Source: Saprospiraceae bacterium
GTDB taxonomy: Bacteria > Bacteroidota > Bacteroidia > Bacteroidales > JAIPBB01
Assembly: GCA_021739805.1 (NCBI GenBank)
Contig: JAIPBB010000119.1
Location: forward strand, 1-14,582
DNA: 14,582 nucleotides
Direction: 5' to 3'
Part shown: in pieces, positions 7,098 to 13,836 of the stretch
How the letters are laid out: each line of letters begins with the position of its first letter
Numbering within the stretch: the stretch's first letter is position 1
The notes under the pieces: model-generated
Told to the model about the DNA's origin: nothing
Databases searched by the model: none
What the model saw: only the letters and a program-made list of their open reading frames with translations
Translations under genes and position numbers: made by a program

Positions 7098-8654
7098 TTA
7101 TTGCTTAATTATCTTCTTAACACCCACAAAATCTTCACAAATAAATTTTATAAGATACACTCCATTAGGTTTTGAAGATAAATCTATTTCAAATTGATGA
7201 CTACTGAAATTTGATTGGTAAATGTTTTCTCCTAAGCTATTGTAAATAATAATTTCACCTTCCTTTTCAATATTAATATCTACATTGAAAATTCCGTTGG
7301 ATGGATTTGGGGAAATTTGAATTTTATTTTCTTTTTGAATTTCGTTTATGCTTCCGGTATATCCAATACATCCAGAATAACTAAGCAAAACTGCACTATC
7401 AATAATTGGATAGATGGGATCATAAACTCCTCCATATATCGTATTAAATGTAAAAGAAGAATTATTGATAGTCTCAGTAATTTGATTGGTATTATTTGCA
7501 TAAACACAATTATATGAATTACCCATTGAATCCGTTTTAATAATTCCTAATTGACCAAAACCCTTACTGCCAATATAGGGACCATTTCCAACAATAAATA
7601 ATTCCTTATTTGAAGATTCGACAATACTTCTATCCTGAAGAAAGATGCTCTTTGACCAGACAAGGTCTCCCAATGAATCTAGTTTCATTATACCATTAAA
7701 GCTTTCTCCCCCATATAATAAGACATAACAACTATCAGATGTTTTAATAAGTTGTGACGAATAATAAAAATATGTTCCACCTGTTTGTTGCTGATAGGAC
7801 TTATGCCACAATATATTTCCTGAAAAATCAGTTTTTAAAATTACTACATGAGAATTAATATCTAAAGCTAATATAAATCCATCCCTTGCAATGATTAAAT
7901 CATGACCTTTACTATAAGAACTTATTGGCGTATCAAACTTTTTCGCCCATAAGAAAGAACCATTAGATGACAATTTCATAAGAAATGCTTTGGAACTATA
8001 TGGAGGATAATTTGTCATTCTACCTATCAAGACATAACCACTATCTTGTGTCTGGGATACAGAATAAGCAAAATTACCACTATTGCCCCCAGTATATAAT
8101 TTAGACCATTCAAGATGACCAACATTATTAAGTTTTGCAACAAACACACCTCCTTCTGGATTGGAATTGTTATCAGTGGCACAACCAGTAATAATATATC
8201 CGGAATCAAATGTTTGTTGAACCGAAAAAGCACTAATATCATATTGGTTAAAGCCAACAGCTCTAGACCAAATTGTATCAGCATTGGAATCCAATTTTAT
8301 CATCAAAGCATCTTCATTATGGCTAGTTGGATTATGTGTACTTCCAACGATAACAAAACAAGAATCACAAGTTCTAATTATACTATTAAATAATACATCT
8401 GGAGTAAAGTTTGAATTATTACTATAGGTTCTATTCCAAATTATATTTCCAACTGAATCAACTTTAATAATGATACCGACTTTATGATATCCATTACCTA
8501 CAATTATTTGAGAATTATCAAATGAACATATTGCTGAAGAAGCTTCTAAGGCATAACCAAAAACTACTCTGGAAAAAGTATCCTGTTGTGCATTGACAAT
8601 TGTTATTAATCCTAATGATAATACAACTACAACTATAAGAAAGTTTTTTTTCAT
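7098..8654 (-). CDS. T9SS-secreted protein with seven propeller-like repeats and a C-terminal sorting domain
   Basis: The 518-residue product has a signal peptide (residues 1-22, ending NAQ). Seven repeats follow, each with a K-x-D-x-x-G-x-x-x-W-like signature: 64-73, 120-129, 174-183, 227-236, 274-283, 324-333 and a degraded seventh at 373-380. Spacing is about 47-56 residues, each preceded by a D-S-G-Y/C-hydrophobic-G strand. This pattern fits a seven-bladed beta-propeller. The last 75 residues (about 444-518) are a type A T9SS sorting domain: ISPNPSNGIFNV, YNSLGENIYQ, the SSKPNGVYLIKF strand, and the basic end KKIIKQ. The protein should cross the inner membrane by Sec and the outer membrane by T9SS, and end up on the surface or released. 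The ligand is unknown. The lipoprotein gene lies 86 bp upstream on the same strand. Confidence 0.9.
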   Translation of the reverse strand: MKKNFLIVVVVLSLGLITIVNAQQDTFSRVVFGYALEASSAICSFDNSQIIVGNGYHKVGIIIKVDSVGNIIWNRTYSNNSNFTPDVLFNSIIRTCDSCFVIVGSTHNPTSHNEDALMIKLDSNADTIWSRAVGFNQYDISAFSVQQTFDSGYIITGCATDNNSNPEGGVFVAKLNNVGHLEWSKLYTGGNSGNFAYSVSQTQDSGYVLIGRMTNYPPYSSKAFLMKLSSNGSFLWAKKFDTPISSYSKGHDLIIARDGFILALDINSHVVILKTDFSGNILWHKSYQQQTGGTYFYYSSQLIKTSDSCYVLLYGGESFNGIMKLDSLGDLVWSKSIFLQDRSIVESSNKELFIVGNGPYIGSKGFGQLGIIKTDSMGNSYNCVYANNTNQITETINNSSFTFNTIYGGVYDPIYPIIDSAVLLSYSGCIGYTGSINEIQKENKIQISPNPSNGIFNVDINIEKEGEIIIYNSLGENIYQSNFSSHQFEIDLSSKPNGVYLIKFICEDFVGVKKIIKQ

Positions 8655-8702
8655 AATTCTGAAATCTTTATTTACGTAAAAATCTTTATTGCTTTAAATA
8701 TC

Positions 8703-8710
8703 CAAATTTA
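8703..8710 (-). promoter_or_regulatory. Candidate -7 box of the T9SS protein gene
   Basis: TAAATTTG on the minus strand matches TAnnTTTG and lies 48 bp before the ATG at 8654, in the 86-bp gap after the lipoprotein gene. No TTG stands at 17-21 bp upstream, so the gene may instead be read from the lipoprotein promoter. Confidence 0.35.
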
Positions 8711-8740
8711 ATAAATATATTAAAATCATCCGAATTATTT

Positions 8741-9373
8741 CTAGTAATAATAAAATCCCGCATATGATTTAAACTTTCCATTAGTTAAGGTCATTGAGTT
8801 TCCATAATCATCATACAAAGTACAATTAAATTCACCAGTAACTTTTATTTGTGTATTCTCATCAACATAAGGTGTTCTGGTAGTTAAATCAAATAAACTT
8901 CCTGTCTGGATAGCAACATCATTATCTGTTGCCCAATATTCACTTGCTGTATCAACATACATTATCGAAACGCCATCGATTTCATCATCTTCACTTCCAA
9001 AAGGATAATTCCCAACAACAAACATATCAAATATATCTGTTGCAGAAGGTGTCCCGAATCCCATATTCTTAGTGAATTTGATCCAAATTGTTCCTTTGAA
9101 AACAGTTGTAGTTATCGATGGTTGGAAAATAAGGTAGTTTGTCTCAATATGATCACCCCCTGAAGTAGTATAAGAACTGGAAACTCCATTATAGTAACCG
9201 TCTTTCAGATGCTCTAATAAGACTTTATTCCCATCAATTTCAGCTTCAATAAAGAATTCTGATTTTTTTTCTTTATCTTTATCCTTATCATCATCCTTAT
9301 CATTTTTTTTGCAGTTAGTAAAACTTATAAATAATAATGCAATTAAAAAAAGGCAATTTATTGTTTTTCTCAT
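8741..9373 (-). CDS. Predicted surface lipoprotein of unknown function
   Basis: The 210-residue product has a lipoprotein signal peptide ending ISFTN-C, with Cys21 as the lipidated residue. The F-T-N/S-C form of the lipobox is common in Bacteroidota. Immediately after it comes an Asp/Lys-rich tract (about residues 22-38) in which acidic residues dominate the middle. Acidic residues just after the cysteine act as a surface-export signal in this phylum, so display on the cell surface is likely. From about residue 40 the sequence is beta-rich (FFIEAEIDGNKVLL; IKVTGEFNCTLYDD; MTLTNGKFKSYAGFYY). The closing pattern of a strand with G-E-F-x-C/G followed by T-x-G-x-F resembles small lipoproteins with a DUF-type beta-sandwich; I cannot name the family. 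It probably shares a transcript with the secreted propeller gene downstream. Confidence 0.82.
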   Translation of the reverse strand: MRKTINCLFLIALLFISFTNCKKNDKDDDKDKDKEKKSEFFIEAEIDGNKVLLEHLKDGYYNGVSSSYTTSGGDHIETNYLIFQPSITTTVFKGTIWIKFTKNMGFGTPSATDIFDMFVVGNYPFGSEDDEIDGVSIMYVDTASEYWATDNDVAIQTGSLFDLTTRTPYVDENTQIKVTGEFNCTLYDDYGNSMTLTNGKFKSYAGFYYY

Positions 9374-9451
9374 ATTATGTTTGTTTTAATTTTTATACAA
9401 TTAGATATTTTTGAGATTACATATTAAACATACAACATCATATTTCTCATG

Positions 9452-9481
9452 CAAATCTATTAAATAATTTGTTTAAACAAA
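9452..9481 (-). promoter_or_regulatory. Promoter of the lipoprotein gene with overlapping 14-bp palindrome
   Basis: On the minus strand TTTG (9478-9481) is followed after 18 bp by TAGATTTG (9452-9459), a full TAnnTTTG match. The -7 box is 78 bp before the ATG. A perfect 14-bp palindrome, TTTGTTTAAACAAA (9468-9481), covers the -33 box and could be an operator or chance in AT-rich DNA. Confidence 0.55.
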
Positions 9482-9543
9482 AATTTCTAAAAAATATTTT
9501 CGCTTTTAAATAAATAGAAAATGTAATTGAGGCTTTAAGAATA

Positions 9544-10518
9544 TTAAATATAGACCTCCAAAATCTTTGACTTGCTTTCAGGGAAAAGTTCAACAATATT
9601 CACAATATTAGGAATTAAAATGGCTTCTCCTGCTTGGAACTCTACGGCTTCTTTAGAATTTACCGCAACTTTTCCTTCTATGCAAACATAAATCACAAAG
9701 GAATCAACTTCAGAATAATCCTTTTGGATAAGGCTGTCAAACTCTAGAATATTTGTTGTAAAATGAATAGTTTTTAATACTTCTGAAGTTTTATTTATTT
9801 CGTTTTTATAATCTGTTTTGTAATTTTTATAAACATTGAAATCAATAGCATCCAGAGCTTCGGCAATGTGCAATTCTCTTGGGATACCGTCAACCCCTAA
9901 TCTATCCCAATCATAAATTCGGTAAGTTGTGTCTGATGTTTGTTGAATTTCGGCTAATAAAACCCCTGGTCCTAATGCATGAACTCTACCGGCAGGCATA
10001 TAATAAACTTCATCTTTTTTTACTTTCTCTACATTTAAAATGCTTTTTAAGGTTTTGTTTTGAAGATGGTCAATATAGTCTTGAGGTTCTACTTTTTTAG
10101 AAAAACCTGAAATCAGTTCAGAATCTTTTTCGGCATCGATAATATACCACATTTCAGATTTTCCATTCTTAAAGCCACGCTTTTGAGCTAATTTATCATC
10201 GGGATGCACCTGGATTGAAAGATAATCATTGGCATCGATAAATTTTATTAATACAGGAAATTCTTCACCATGCTCATCATAAACTTTATCGCCCACAAGG
10301 TCACCCATATAAACTTCGATAAGTTCATTTAATTCATTTCCGGCTAAAAAACCATTTTCGACAACTGATTCAAAACCCTGAACACCGGACACCACCCAAG
10401 CCTCCCCACAATTAGCTAAAGGAGAAAAATCTTTTCCAAAGACTTCTTTAATTTTTTGTCCACCCCAGATTTTATCTTTAAAGATGGATTTAAATTTCAA
10501 AGGATATAATGTGTCCAT
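9544..10518 (-). CDS. manA: Mannose-6-phosphate isomerase, class I
   Basis: This cytosolic zinc enzyme interconverts mannose 6-phosphate and fructose 6-phosphate, feeding GDP-mannose and surface-sugar synthesis or mannose use. The 324-residue length fits the short, Bacillus-like form. Zinc ligands are visible as Gln103 and His105 in LSIQVHPDD, Glu122 in KSEMWYI and His180 in PAGRVHALG. The catalytic arginine is Arg200 in DTTYRIYDWDR. N-terminal landmarks are KDKIWGG (14-20) and CGEAWVVSG (37-45). The C-terminal part (about 240-324) is a second cupin-like barrel ending GEAILIPNIV. The ATG at 10518 is followed directly by the conserved YPLKF. The gene is divergent from the LOG-family gene across 59 bp. 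Nothing links it functionally to the lipoprotein gene downstream. Confidence 0.95.
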   Translation of the reverse strand: MDTLYPLKFKSIFKDKIWGGQKIKEVFGKDFSPLANCGEAWVVSGVQGFESVVENGFLAGNELNELIEVYMGDLVGDKVYDEHGEEFPVLIKFIDANDYLSIQVHPDDKLAQKRGFKNGKSEMWYIIDAEKDSELISGFSKKVEPQDYIDHLQNKTLKSILNVEKVKKDEVYYMPAGRVHALGPGVLLAEIQQTSDTTYRIYDWDRLGVDGIPRELHIAEALDAIDFNVYKNYKTDYKNEINKTSEVLKTIHFTTNILEFDSLIQKDYSEVDSFVIYVCIEGKVAVNSKEAVEFQAGEAILIPNIVNIVELFPESKSKILEVYI

Positions 10519-10541
10519 AATTATTTCTATTTTTGAGCTTA

Positions 10542-10549
10542 CAAATTTA
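10542..10549 (-). promoter_or_regulatory. Candidate -7 box of manA
   Basis: TAAATTTG on the minus strand matches TAnnTTTG and lies 23 bp before the manA ATG. No clear -33 TTTG is present. The 59-bp spacer (10519-10577) must hold both divergent promoters; on the plus strand only TAATTTTA (10565-10572), one base off consensus, is visible and lies very near the ATG at 10578. Confidence 0.4.
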
Positions 10550-10577
10550 TAAAATCAAAAATAGTAATTTTAGGAAT

Positions 10578-11174
10578 ATGAAAAGTATTGGAGTTTTCTG
10601 TGGTTCGAGTTCTGGAGGAAAAGAAATTTATAAAAATTCTGCTATAGAATTTGGAAGGTTATTGGCTGAAAATAATATCACATTAGTGTTTGGTGCAGGA
10701 AACATCGGATTGATGGGTTATATTGCTGATAGTGTTTTAGAAAATGGTGGTAAAACAATTGGTGTGATTCCTAAGCTTCTCACTGGTAGAGAAATTACTC
10801 ATGAAGGTTCTACGGAAACTCATATTGTTAAAACTATGTCAGAAAGAAAAGATCTCATTATGGATATTTCGGATGCTTTTGTTGCTATGCCGGGTGGATT
10901 TGGAACTTTTGATGAATTAACGGAAGTACTTACTCATTACCAGCTTGAGATATTCTCTAAACCAGTAGCGATATTAAATGTTGCCGGATATTTCGATTAT
11001 TTCATTAAACAAATGGATTTTGCTGTTAAAGAAAAATTTATAAAAAAAGAGCATAGACAAAATGTTATTATTGATGATAATCCGGAAAAACTTCTGGAAA
11101 AAATATTAAATTTCAAGCCAATTAAAATTGATAAATTTTGGGTGGCAGATTTGAAGAAAAAGAATCATTTTTAG
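10578..11174 (+). CDS. LOG-family protein (TIGR00730), probable nucleotide 5'-monophosphate phosphoribohydrolase
   Basis: The family removes the base from adenine or cytokinin riboside 5'-monophosphates, releasing ribose 5-phosphate. In bacteria it is often annotated LOG or Rossmann-fold nucleotide-binding protein. The 198-residue protein has the N-terminal MKSIGVFCGSSSG (1-13), then FGAGNIGLMG (38-47). The invariant catalytic pair is Arg90 in SERKDLI and Glu113 in PGGFGTFDE (105-113). Length is typical of the short family members. ATG 10578 is chosen because family members begin right at this first beta strand and AGGA stands a few bases upstream; an open frame from a TTG at 10533 would run through the promoter spacer. 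True substrate in bacteria is often not cytokinin, so general nucleotide turnover is likely. It is divergent from manA. Confidence 0.9.
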   Translation: MKSIGVFCGSSSGGKEIYKNSAIEFGRLLAENNITLVFGAGNIGLMGYIADSVLENGGKTIGVIPKLLTGREITHEGSTETHIVKTMSERKDLIMDISDAFVAMPGGFGTFDELTEVLTHYQLEIFSKPVAILNVAGYFDYFIKQMDFAVKEKFIKKEHRQNVIIDDNPEKLLEKILNFKPIKIDKFWVADLKKKNHF

Positions 11175-11263
11175 GAAGGCTAATGCTGAGGAGAAGGCGA
11201 AGGAAGAGTAGACAAGTAGGCAAATTGAGATGGAGAACTGGGGAGCATGAGAGCGGGAGAGCC

Positions 11264-11361
11264 TGTGAGCATGAGATGTGAGTGATGAGATGTGAAACGA
11301 AAAATGAGTAACCAGCAACGAGAAACTAGCAACGAGAAACTAGTAACGAGAAACCAGCTAA
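11264..11361 (+). repeat. Long degenerate heptad array, purine-rich
   Basis: About 14 units keep a 7-bp register, for example ATGAGAT, GTGAGTG, ATGAGAT, GTGAAAC (11271-11298). Then come GAGTAAC, CAGCAAC, GAGAAAC, TAGCAAC, GAGAAAC, TAGTAAC, GAGAAAC (11306-11354). Within it a 14-bp dimer (AGCAACGAGAAACT type) recurs three times at 11314-11355. The 205-bp gap 11175-11379 is unusually G+A rich on the plus strand, with further GAGCATGAGA copies at 11243 and 11267. No gene, tRNA or terminator is seen there. The next ATG follows 18 bp after the array. Confidence 0.75.
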
Positions 11362-11367
11362 AAAACC

Positions 11368-11375
11368 TATTTTTG
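11368..11375 (+). promoter_or_regulatory. Candidate -7 box just before the kinase-like gene
   Basis: TATTTTTG matches TAnnTTTG but ends only 4 bp before the ATG at 11380. If used, the mRNA would be leaderless or nearly so. No -33 TTTG stands at the expected distance, which falls in the heptad array, so this may be chance. Confidence 0.3.
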
Positions 11376-11379
11376 TATT

Positions 11380-11937
11380 ATGATTGTAATTGGAATAACC
11401 GGAACACTTGGAGCAGGAAAAGGAACTATTGTTGAATATCTTATTAACGAAAAACAATTCAAACATTATTCTGTTAGAGCTTTTTTAATTGAAGAAATTG
11501 AAAAACGTGGAATGCCTGTTAATCGAGATAGTATGGTAATAGTTGCCAATGATTTACGGGCAAAAAACTCACCTTCCTTCGTTACTGACCAACTTTATTT
11601 TAAAGCAAAAGAAACAGGAGAAAATTGCGTGATTGAAAGCATCAGAACACCAGGTGAAATTACTTCGCTTCGTGGAAAAGATAATTTCTATTTGCTGGCA
11701 ATTGATGCAAAAGCTGAGAACAGATTCGAAAGAATAAAACTCCGAAAATCGGAAACTGATATGATTTCTTTTGAAACTTTTATTGAGAATGAAAAACGTG
11801 AAATGACATCAAGCGACCCAAATAAACAGAATCTTCAAAAATGTATTGAAATGGCAGATTTTGTTTTATCAAATAATGGCGATATTGAAGAATTATATAA
11901 GGAATTAGAAATTATTTTAAAGGAAATTGATGAATGA
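11380..11937 (+). CDS. P-loop kinase-like protein (UPF0200 / dephospho-CoA kinase / nucleotide kinase type)
   Basis: The 185-residue protein begins with a Walker A loop, GTLGAGKGT (8-16), after the strand MIVIGIT. It then follows the plan of small nucleoside-monophosphate and dephospho-CoA kinases. The segment SVRAFLIEEIEKRGMPVNRDSM then VANDLR (31-60) is a substrate-side helix region. VIESIRTPGEI (84-94) is a Walker-B-like strand with an arginine. LLAIDAKAENRFERI (105-119) precedes the lid, and MADFVLSNNGDIEEL (158-172) is the usual closing strand. The same order is seen in UPF0200 proteins of archaea, whose function is unproven. The 4-bp overlap with the dCMP deaminase gene (ATGA, 11934-11937) suggests translational coupling and a joint role in pyrimidine deoxynucleotide metabolism; that is inference. 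ATP binding is well supported, the substrate is not. Confidence 0.82.
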   Translation: MIVIGITGTLGAGKGTIVEYLINEKQFKHYSVRAFLIEEIEKRGMPVNRDSMVIVANDLRAKNSPSFVTDQLYFKAKETGENCVIESIRTPGEITSLRGKDNFYLLAIDAKAENRFERIKLRKSETDMISFETFIENEKREMTSSDPNKQNLQKCIEMADFVLSNNGDIEELYKELEIILKEIDE

Positions 11938-12431
11938 CAGAAAATAATGAGAAATACATTCGTCCAAGCTGGGATGAATATTTTATGGAAATTGCTGATA
12001 CTGTTGCTACTCGTGCAACCTGCGATAGAGGAAGAAGCGGATGTGTGATTGTAAAAAACAGACAAATATTAGTTTCGGGTTATGTTGGTTCTCCAAAAGG
12101 ATTACCACATTGCGATGATGTAGGGCATCAAATGAAACAAGTTGTTCATGAAGATGGAAAAATCACAAATCATTGCGTCAGAACTGTTCATGCTGAACAA
12201 AATGCCATTTGCCAGGCTGCAAAATTGGGAATAGCTCTTGATGGCTCTACTTTATATTGCAGAATGACTCCATGCCGAACTTGTGCTATGTTAATTATCA
12301 ATTGCGGAATCGAAAGAGTTGTTTGCGAGAAAAAATATCATGCCGGAGCAGAATCAGAAGAAATGTTTAAAATTGCCGGAGTTCAATTGGATTATTTCAG
12401 TGAAGAGGTGATGAAATATAAGAATCAATAA
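11934..12431 (+). CDS. Deoxycytidylate (dCMP) deaminase family protein
   Basis: dCMP deaminase converts dCMP to dUMP, the precursor for thymidylate. The 165-residue protein has the zinc-dependent deaminase signature: His86 and catalytic Glu88 in VHAEQNA (85-91), then Cys114 and Cys117 in MTPCRTCAM (111-119). SGCVIVKNRQILVSGYVGSPKGLPHC (35-60, spanning the first strands) and an N-terminal RPSWDEYFMEIA (10-21) mark the ComEB/dCMP branch rather than cytidine deaminase. Extra Cys30 and His80 are placed where family members often bind a second zinc. The ATG is embedded in the stop of the upstream kinase-like gene, with AAAGGA 9 bp before it, so translation is probably coupled. Length is normal and all catalytic residues are present. 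Confidence 0.93.
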   Translation: MTENNEKYIRPSWDEYFMEIADTVATRATCDRGRSGCVIVKNRQILVSGYVGSPKGLPHCDDVGHQMKQVVHEDGKITNHCVRTVHAEQNAICQAAKLGIALDGSTLYCRMTPCRTCAMLIINCGIERVVCEKKYHAGAESEEMFKIAGVQLDYFSEEVMKYKNQ

Positions 12432-12474
12432 GAAGCTTTAACCCAAACATTAATTTTACAATAAGTCTTACAGA

Positions 12475-12504
12475 TTTTCGTTCATAAAATAATCTGTATA
12501 TTTG
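12475..12504 (+). promoter_or_regulatory. Candidate promoter of the 12537 gene
   Basis: TATATTTG (12497-12504) is an exact TAnnTTTG box 32 bp before the ATG. A TTT at 12475-12477 lies 19 bp upstream in place of TTG. A short inverted repeat, CAGATT (12471-12476) with AATCTG (12491-12496), brackets the spacer. Confidence 0.5.
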
Positions 12505-12536
12505 TATTTCGTAGATATTAATTAATTTCCTAAATT

Positions 12537-13718
12537 ATGAAAAAGTTTATCCTTTCGCTTTTGCTAATTAGCTTAATAATTCCGGTATTTTCCCAAACAT
12601 CATATTTCCATTTTTATGAACCGAGTGAATATTACATTTATGGGATGTATTATAGTTCCTGTAATTCTGCATTGAAAAAAGATGTAAAAAAATATGGAAT
12701 TACAGATTATAAAATTTACAAAGAAATTTATAAAAAAGGAAATATTAAACATCCAAAATATCTTTCATTGGAGTATGTTTTTGATAAAAATGGCAATAAA
12801 ACTGCCGAGAACCATGGAAATAAGAAAGGTGAGATTTATAATGCAAAAAGCATTGCTTATAATGATTCTAACAAAGTAACAGAAATCATATTGAAGAATA
12901 AAAAAGGTATTATTAGAAAAAAGTTCAATTATGAATATTCGGATTTTACCAAATTAACTTCATATACAAAATTTGGGAGAAAGGCTGAAAAAATAAAATG
13001 GAAAGAGGATAGAAAATATAATAGCGATAACAAATTGATAGAAAGATTATCTTATAAAAATGGTGATAAATGTACGGGTCGTTTTGAATATACATATTAT
13101 CCTTCCGGCGATATAAAAGAAACCAGGATGTATAATAAAAAAGACAAACTAAAAAAAGTTTGGTCGTATGCTTGCAAAAGCGATGGGGAAGAAATTGTTA
13201 AACATAAGGACACTGTTGAAGTTTGTGTTTGGGAAGAGCATAAAGATGATGGATTTTTGTATAAAACAAGCAGATATACAAACGAAAAAGGCAAAATCAC
13301 TAAATATGTTTCAAAACACACGAAAGATAGTGTTTTAGTTGCGAATATGTATTATAATGAAAAAAACCAAATGACTTATCAAACGACATTTCATACTAAA
13401 TATAATGACTTCTACGAATATATCAGCTATAGAAAAGGAAAGGAAATATCAAAGAGAACTTCTAAATACAATTCAGATGATAAGATTATTTCATTTGTGG
13501 TATTAAAGAAGGGTAAATTTTCCAGCAAATATATTTACGTTTATGATGATAATGAAAATTGTACGTCAACAGTTTATTATAAAAAGAATGAAACTGAATT
13601 TAAAAGCAAAACAGATTACATTTATAATGATAAAAATCTGAAATTAGAATCAACAACTTTTAATAAGAAAAATGAGTTAATAAAAAAGTATTTTTACGAA
13701 TACGAATATGTGCATTAA
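12537..13718 (+). CDS. Exported Lys/Tyr-rich repeat protein, YD/RHS-like strands
   Basis: The 393-residue product has a signal peptide (MKKFILSLLLISLIIPVFSQ, 1-20). The mature part is built of loosely repeated units in which a Y-x-Y or Y-N-S-D/N-D/E-K turn is followed by I/L-x-E/S and a strand. Examples are YVFDKNGNKTAE (80-91), AYNDSNKVTEI (107-117), KYNSDNKLIE (160-169), YTYYPSGDIKET (185-196), YYNEKNQMTYQT (272-283), KYNSDDKIISF (310-320), YVYDDNENCTST (334-345) and YIYNDKNLKLES (361-372). This resembles the YD or YwqK-type extended beta repeats of exported Bacteroidota proteins. Lysine content is very high. There is no C-terminal sorting domain or lipobox, so periplasmic location or release is likely. 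No enzymatic motif is seen and I cannot give a function. It has its own promoter motif. Confidence 0.82.
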   Translation: MKKFILSLLLISLIIPVFSQTSYFHFYEPSEYYIYGMYYSSCNSALKKDVKKYGITDYKIYKEIYKKGNIKHPKYLSLEYVFDKNGNKTAENHGNKKGEIYNAKSIAYNDSNKVTEIILKNKKGIIRKKFNYEYSDFTKLTSYTKFGRKAEKIKWKEDRKYNSDNKLIERLSYKNGDKCTGRFEYTYYPSGDIKETRMYNKKDKLKKVWSYACKSDGEEIVKHKDTVEVCVWEEHKDDGFLYKTSRYTNEKGKITKYVSKHTKDSVLVANMYYNEKNQMTYQTTFHTKYNDFYEYISYRKGKEISKRTSKYNSDDKIISFVVLKKGKFSSKYIYVYDDNENCTSTVYYKKNETEFKSKTDYIYNDKNLKLESTTFNKKNELIKKYFYEYEYVH

Positions 13719-13782
13719 GAGATTAGTATCTAATAAACAATTGTCTAAAGTTTCACATAATAAATTCTGGCATACTGAGAAA

Positions 13783-13811
13783 TTGCATATAAGCGTTTGA
13801 ATAGTAATTTG
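13783..13811 (+). promoter_or_regulatory. Weak candidate promoter of the 13837 gene
   Basis: TTG (13783-13785) is followed after 19 bp by TAATTTG (13805-13811), which is one base shorter than TAnnTTTG. TATATTTA (13812-13819) is an alternative -7 box, one base off consensus. Confidence 0.3.
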
Positions 13812-13836
13812 TATATTTACCATAGTATAAACAATT

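Noticed and set aside
8027..8393. Open frames inside the T9SS gene on both strands
   Set aside because: They are out-of-frame shadows of a long gene with a signal peptide, regular repeats and a sorting domain.
10533..10577. TTG start for the LOG-family gene
   Set aside because: It would place coding sequence over the divergent promoter spacer; family members begin at MKSIGVFCGS.
11106..11318. Minus-strand open frame rich in Ser, His and Leu
   Set aside because: It is the translated complement of the purine-rich heptad array plus the antisense end of the LOG-family gene.
11314..11355. Possible CRISPR array from regularly recurring AACGAGAAAC
   Set aside because: Units are 7 or 14 bp with no spacers, and no cas gene is present.
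12471..12496. CAGATT...AATCTG inverted repeat in the promoter of the 12537 gene as an operator
   Set aside because: The arms are only 6 bp in AT-rich DNA, too short to support an operator call alone.
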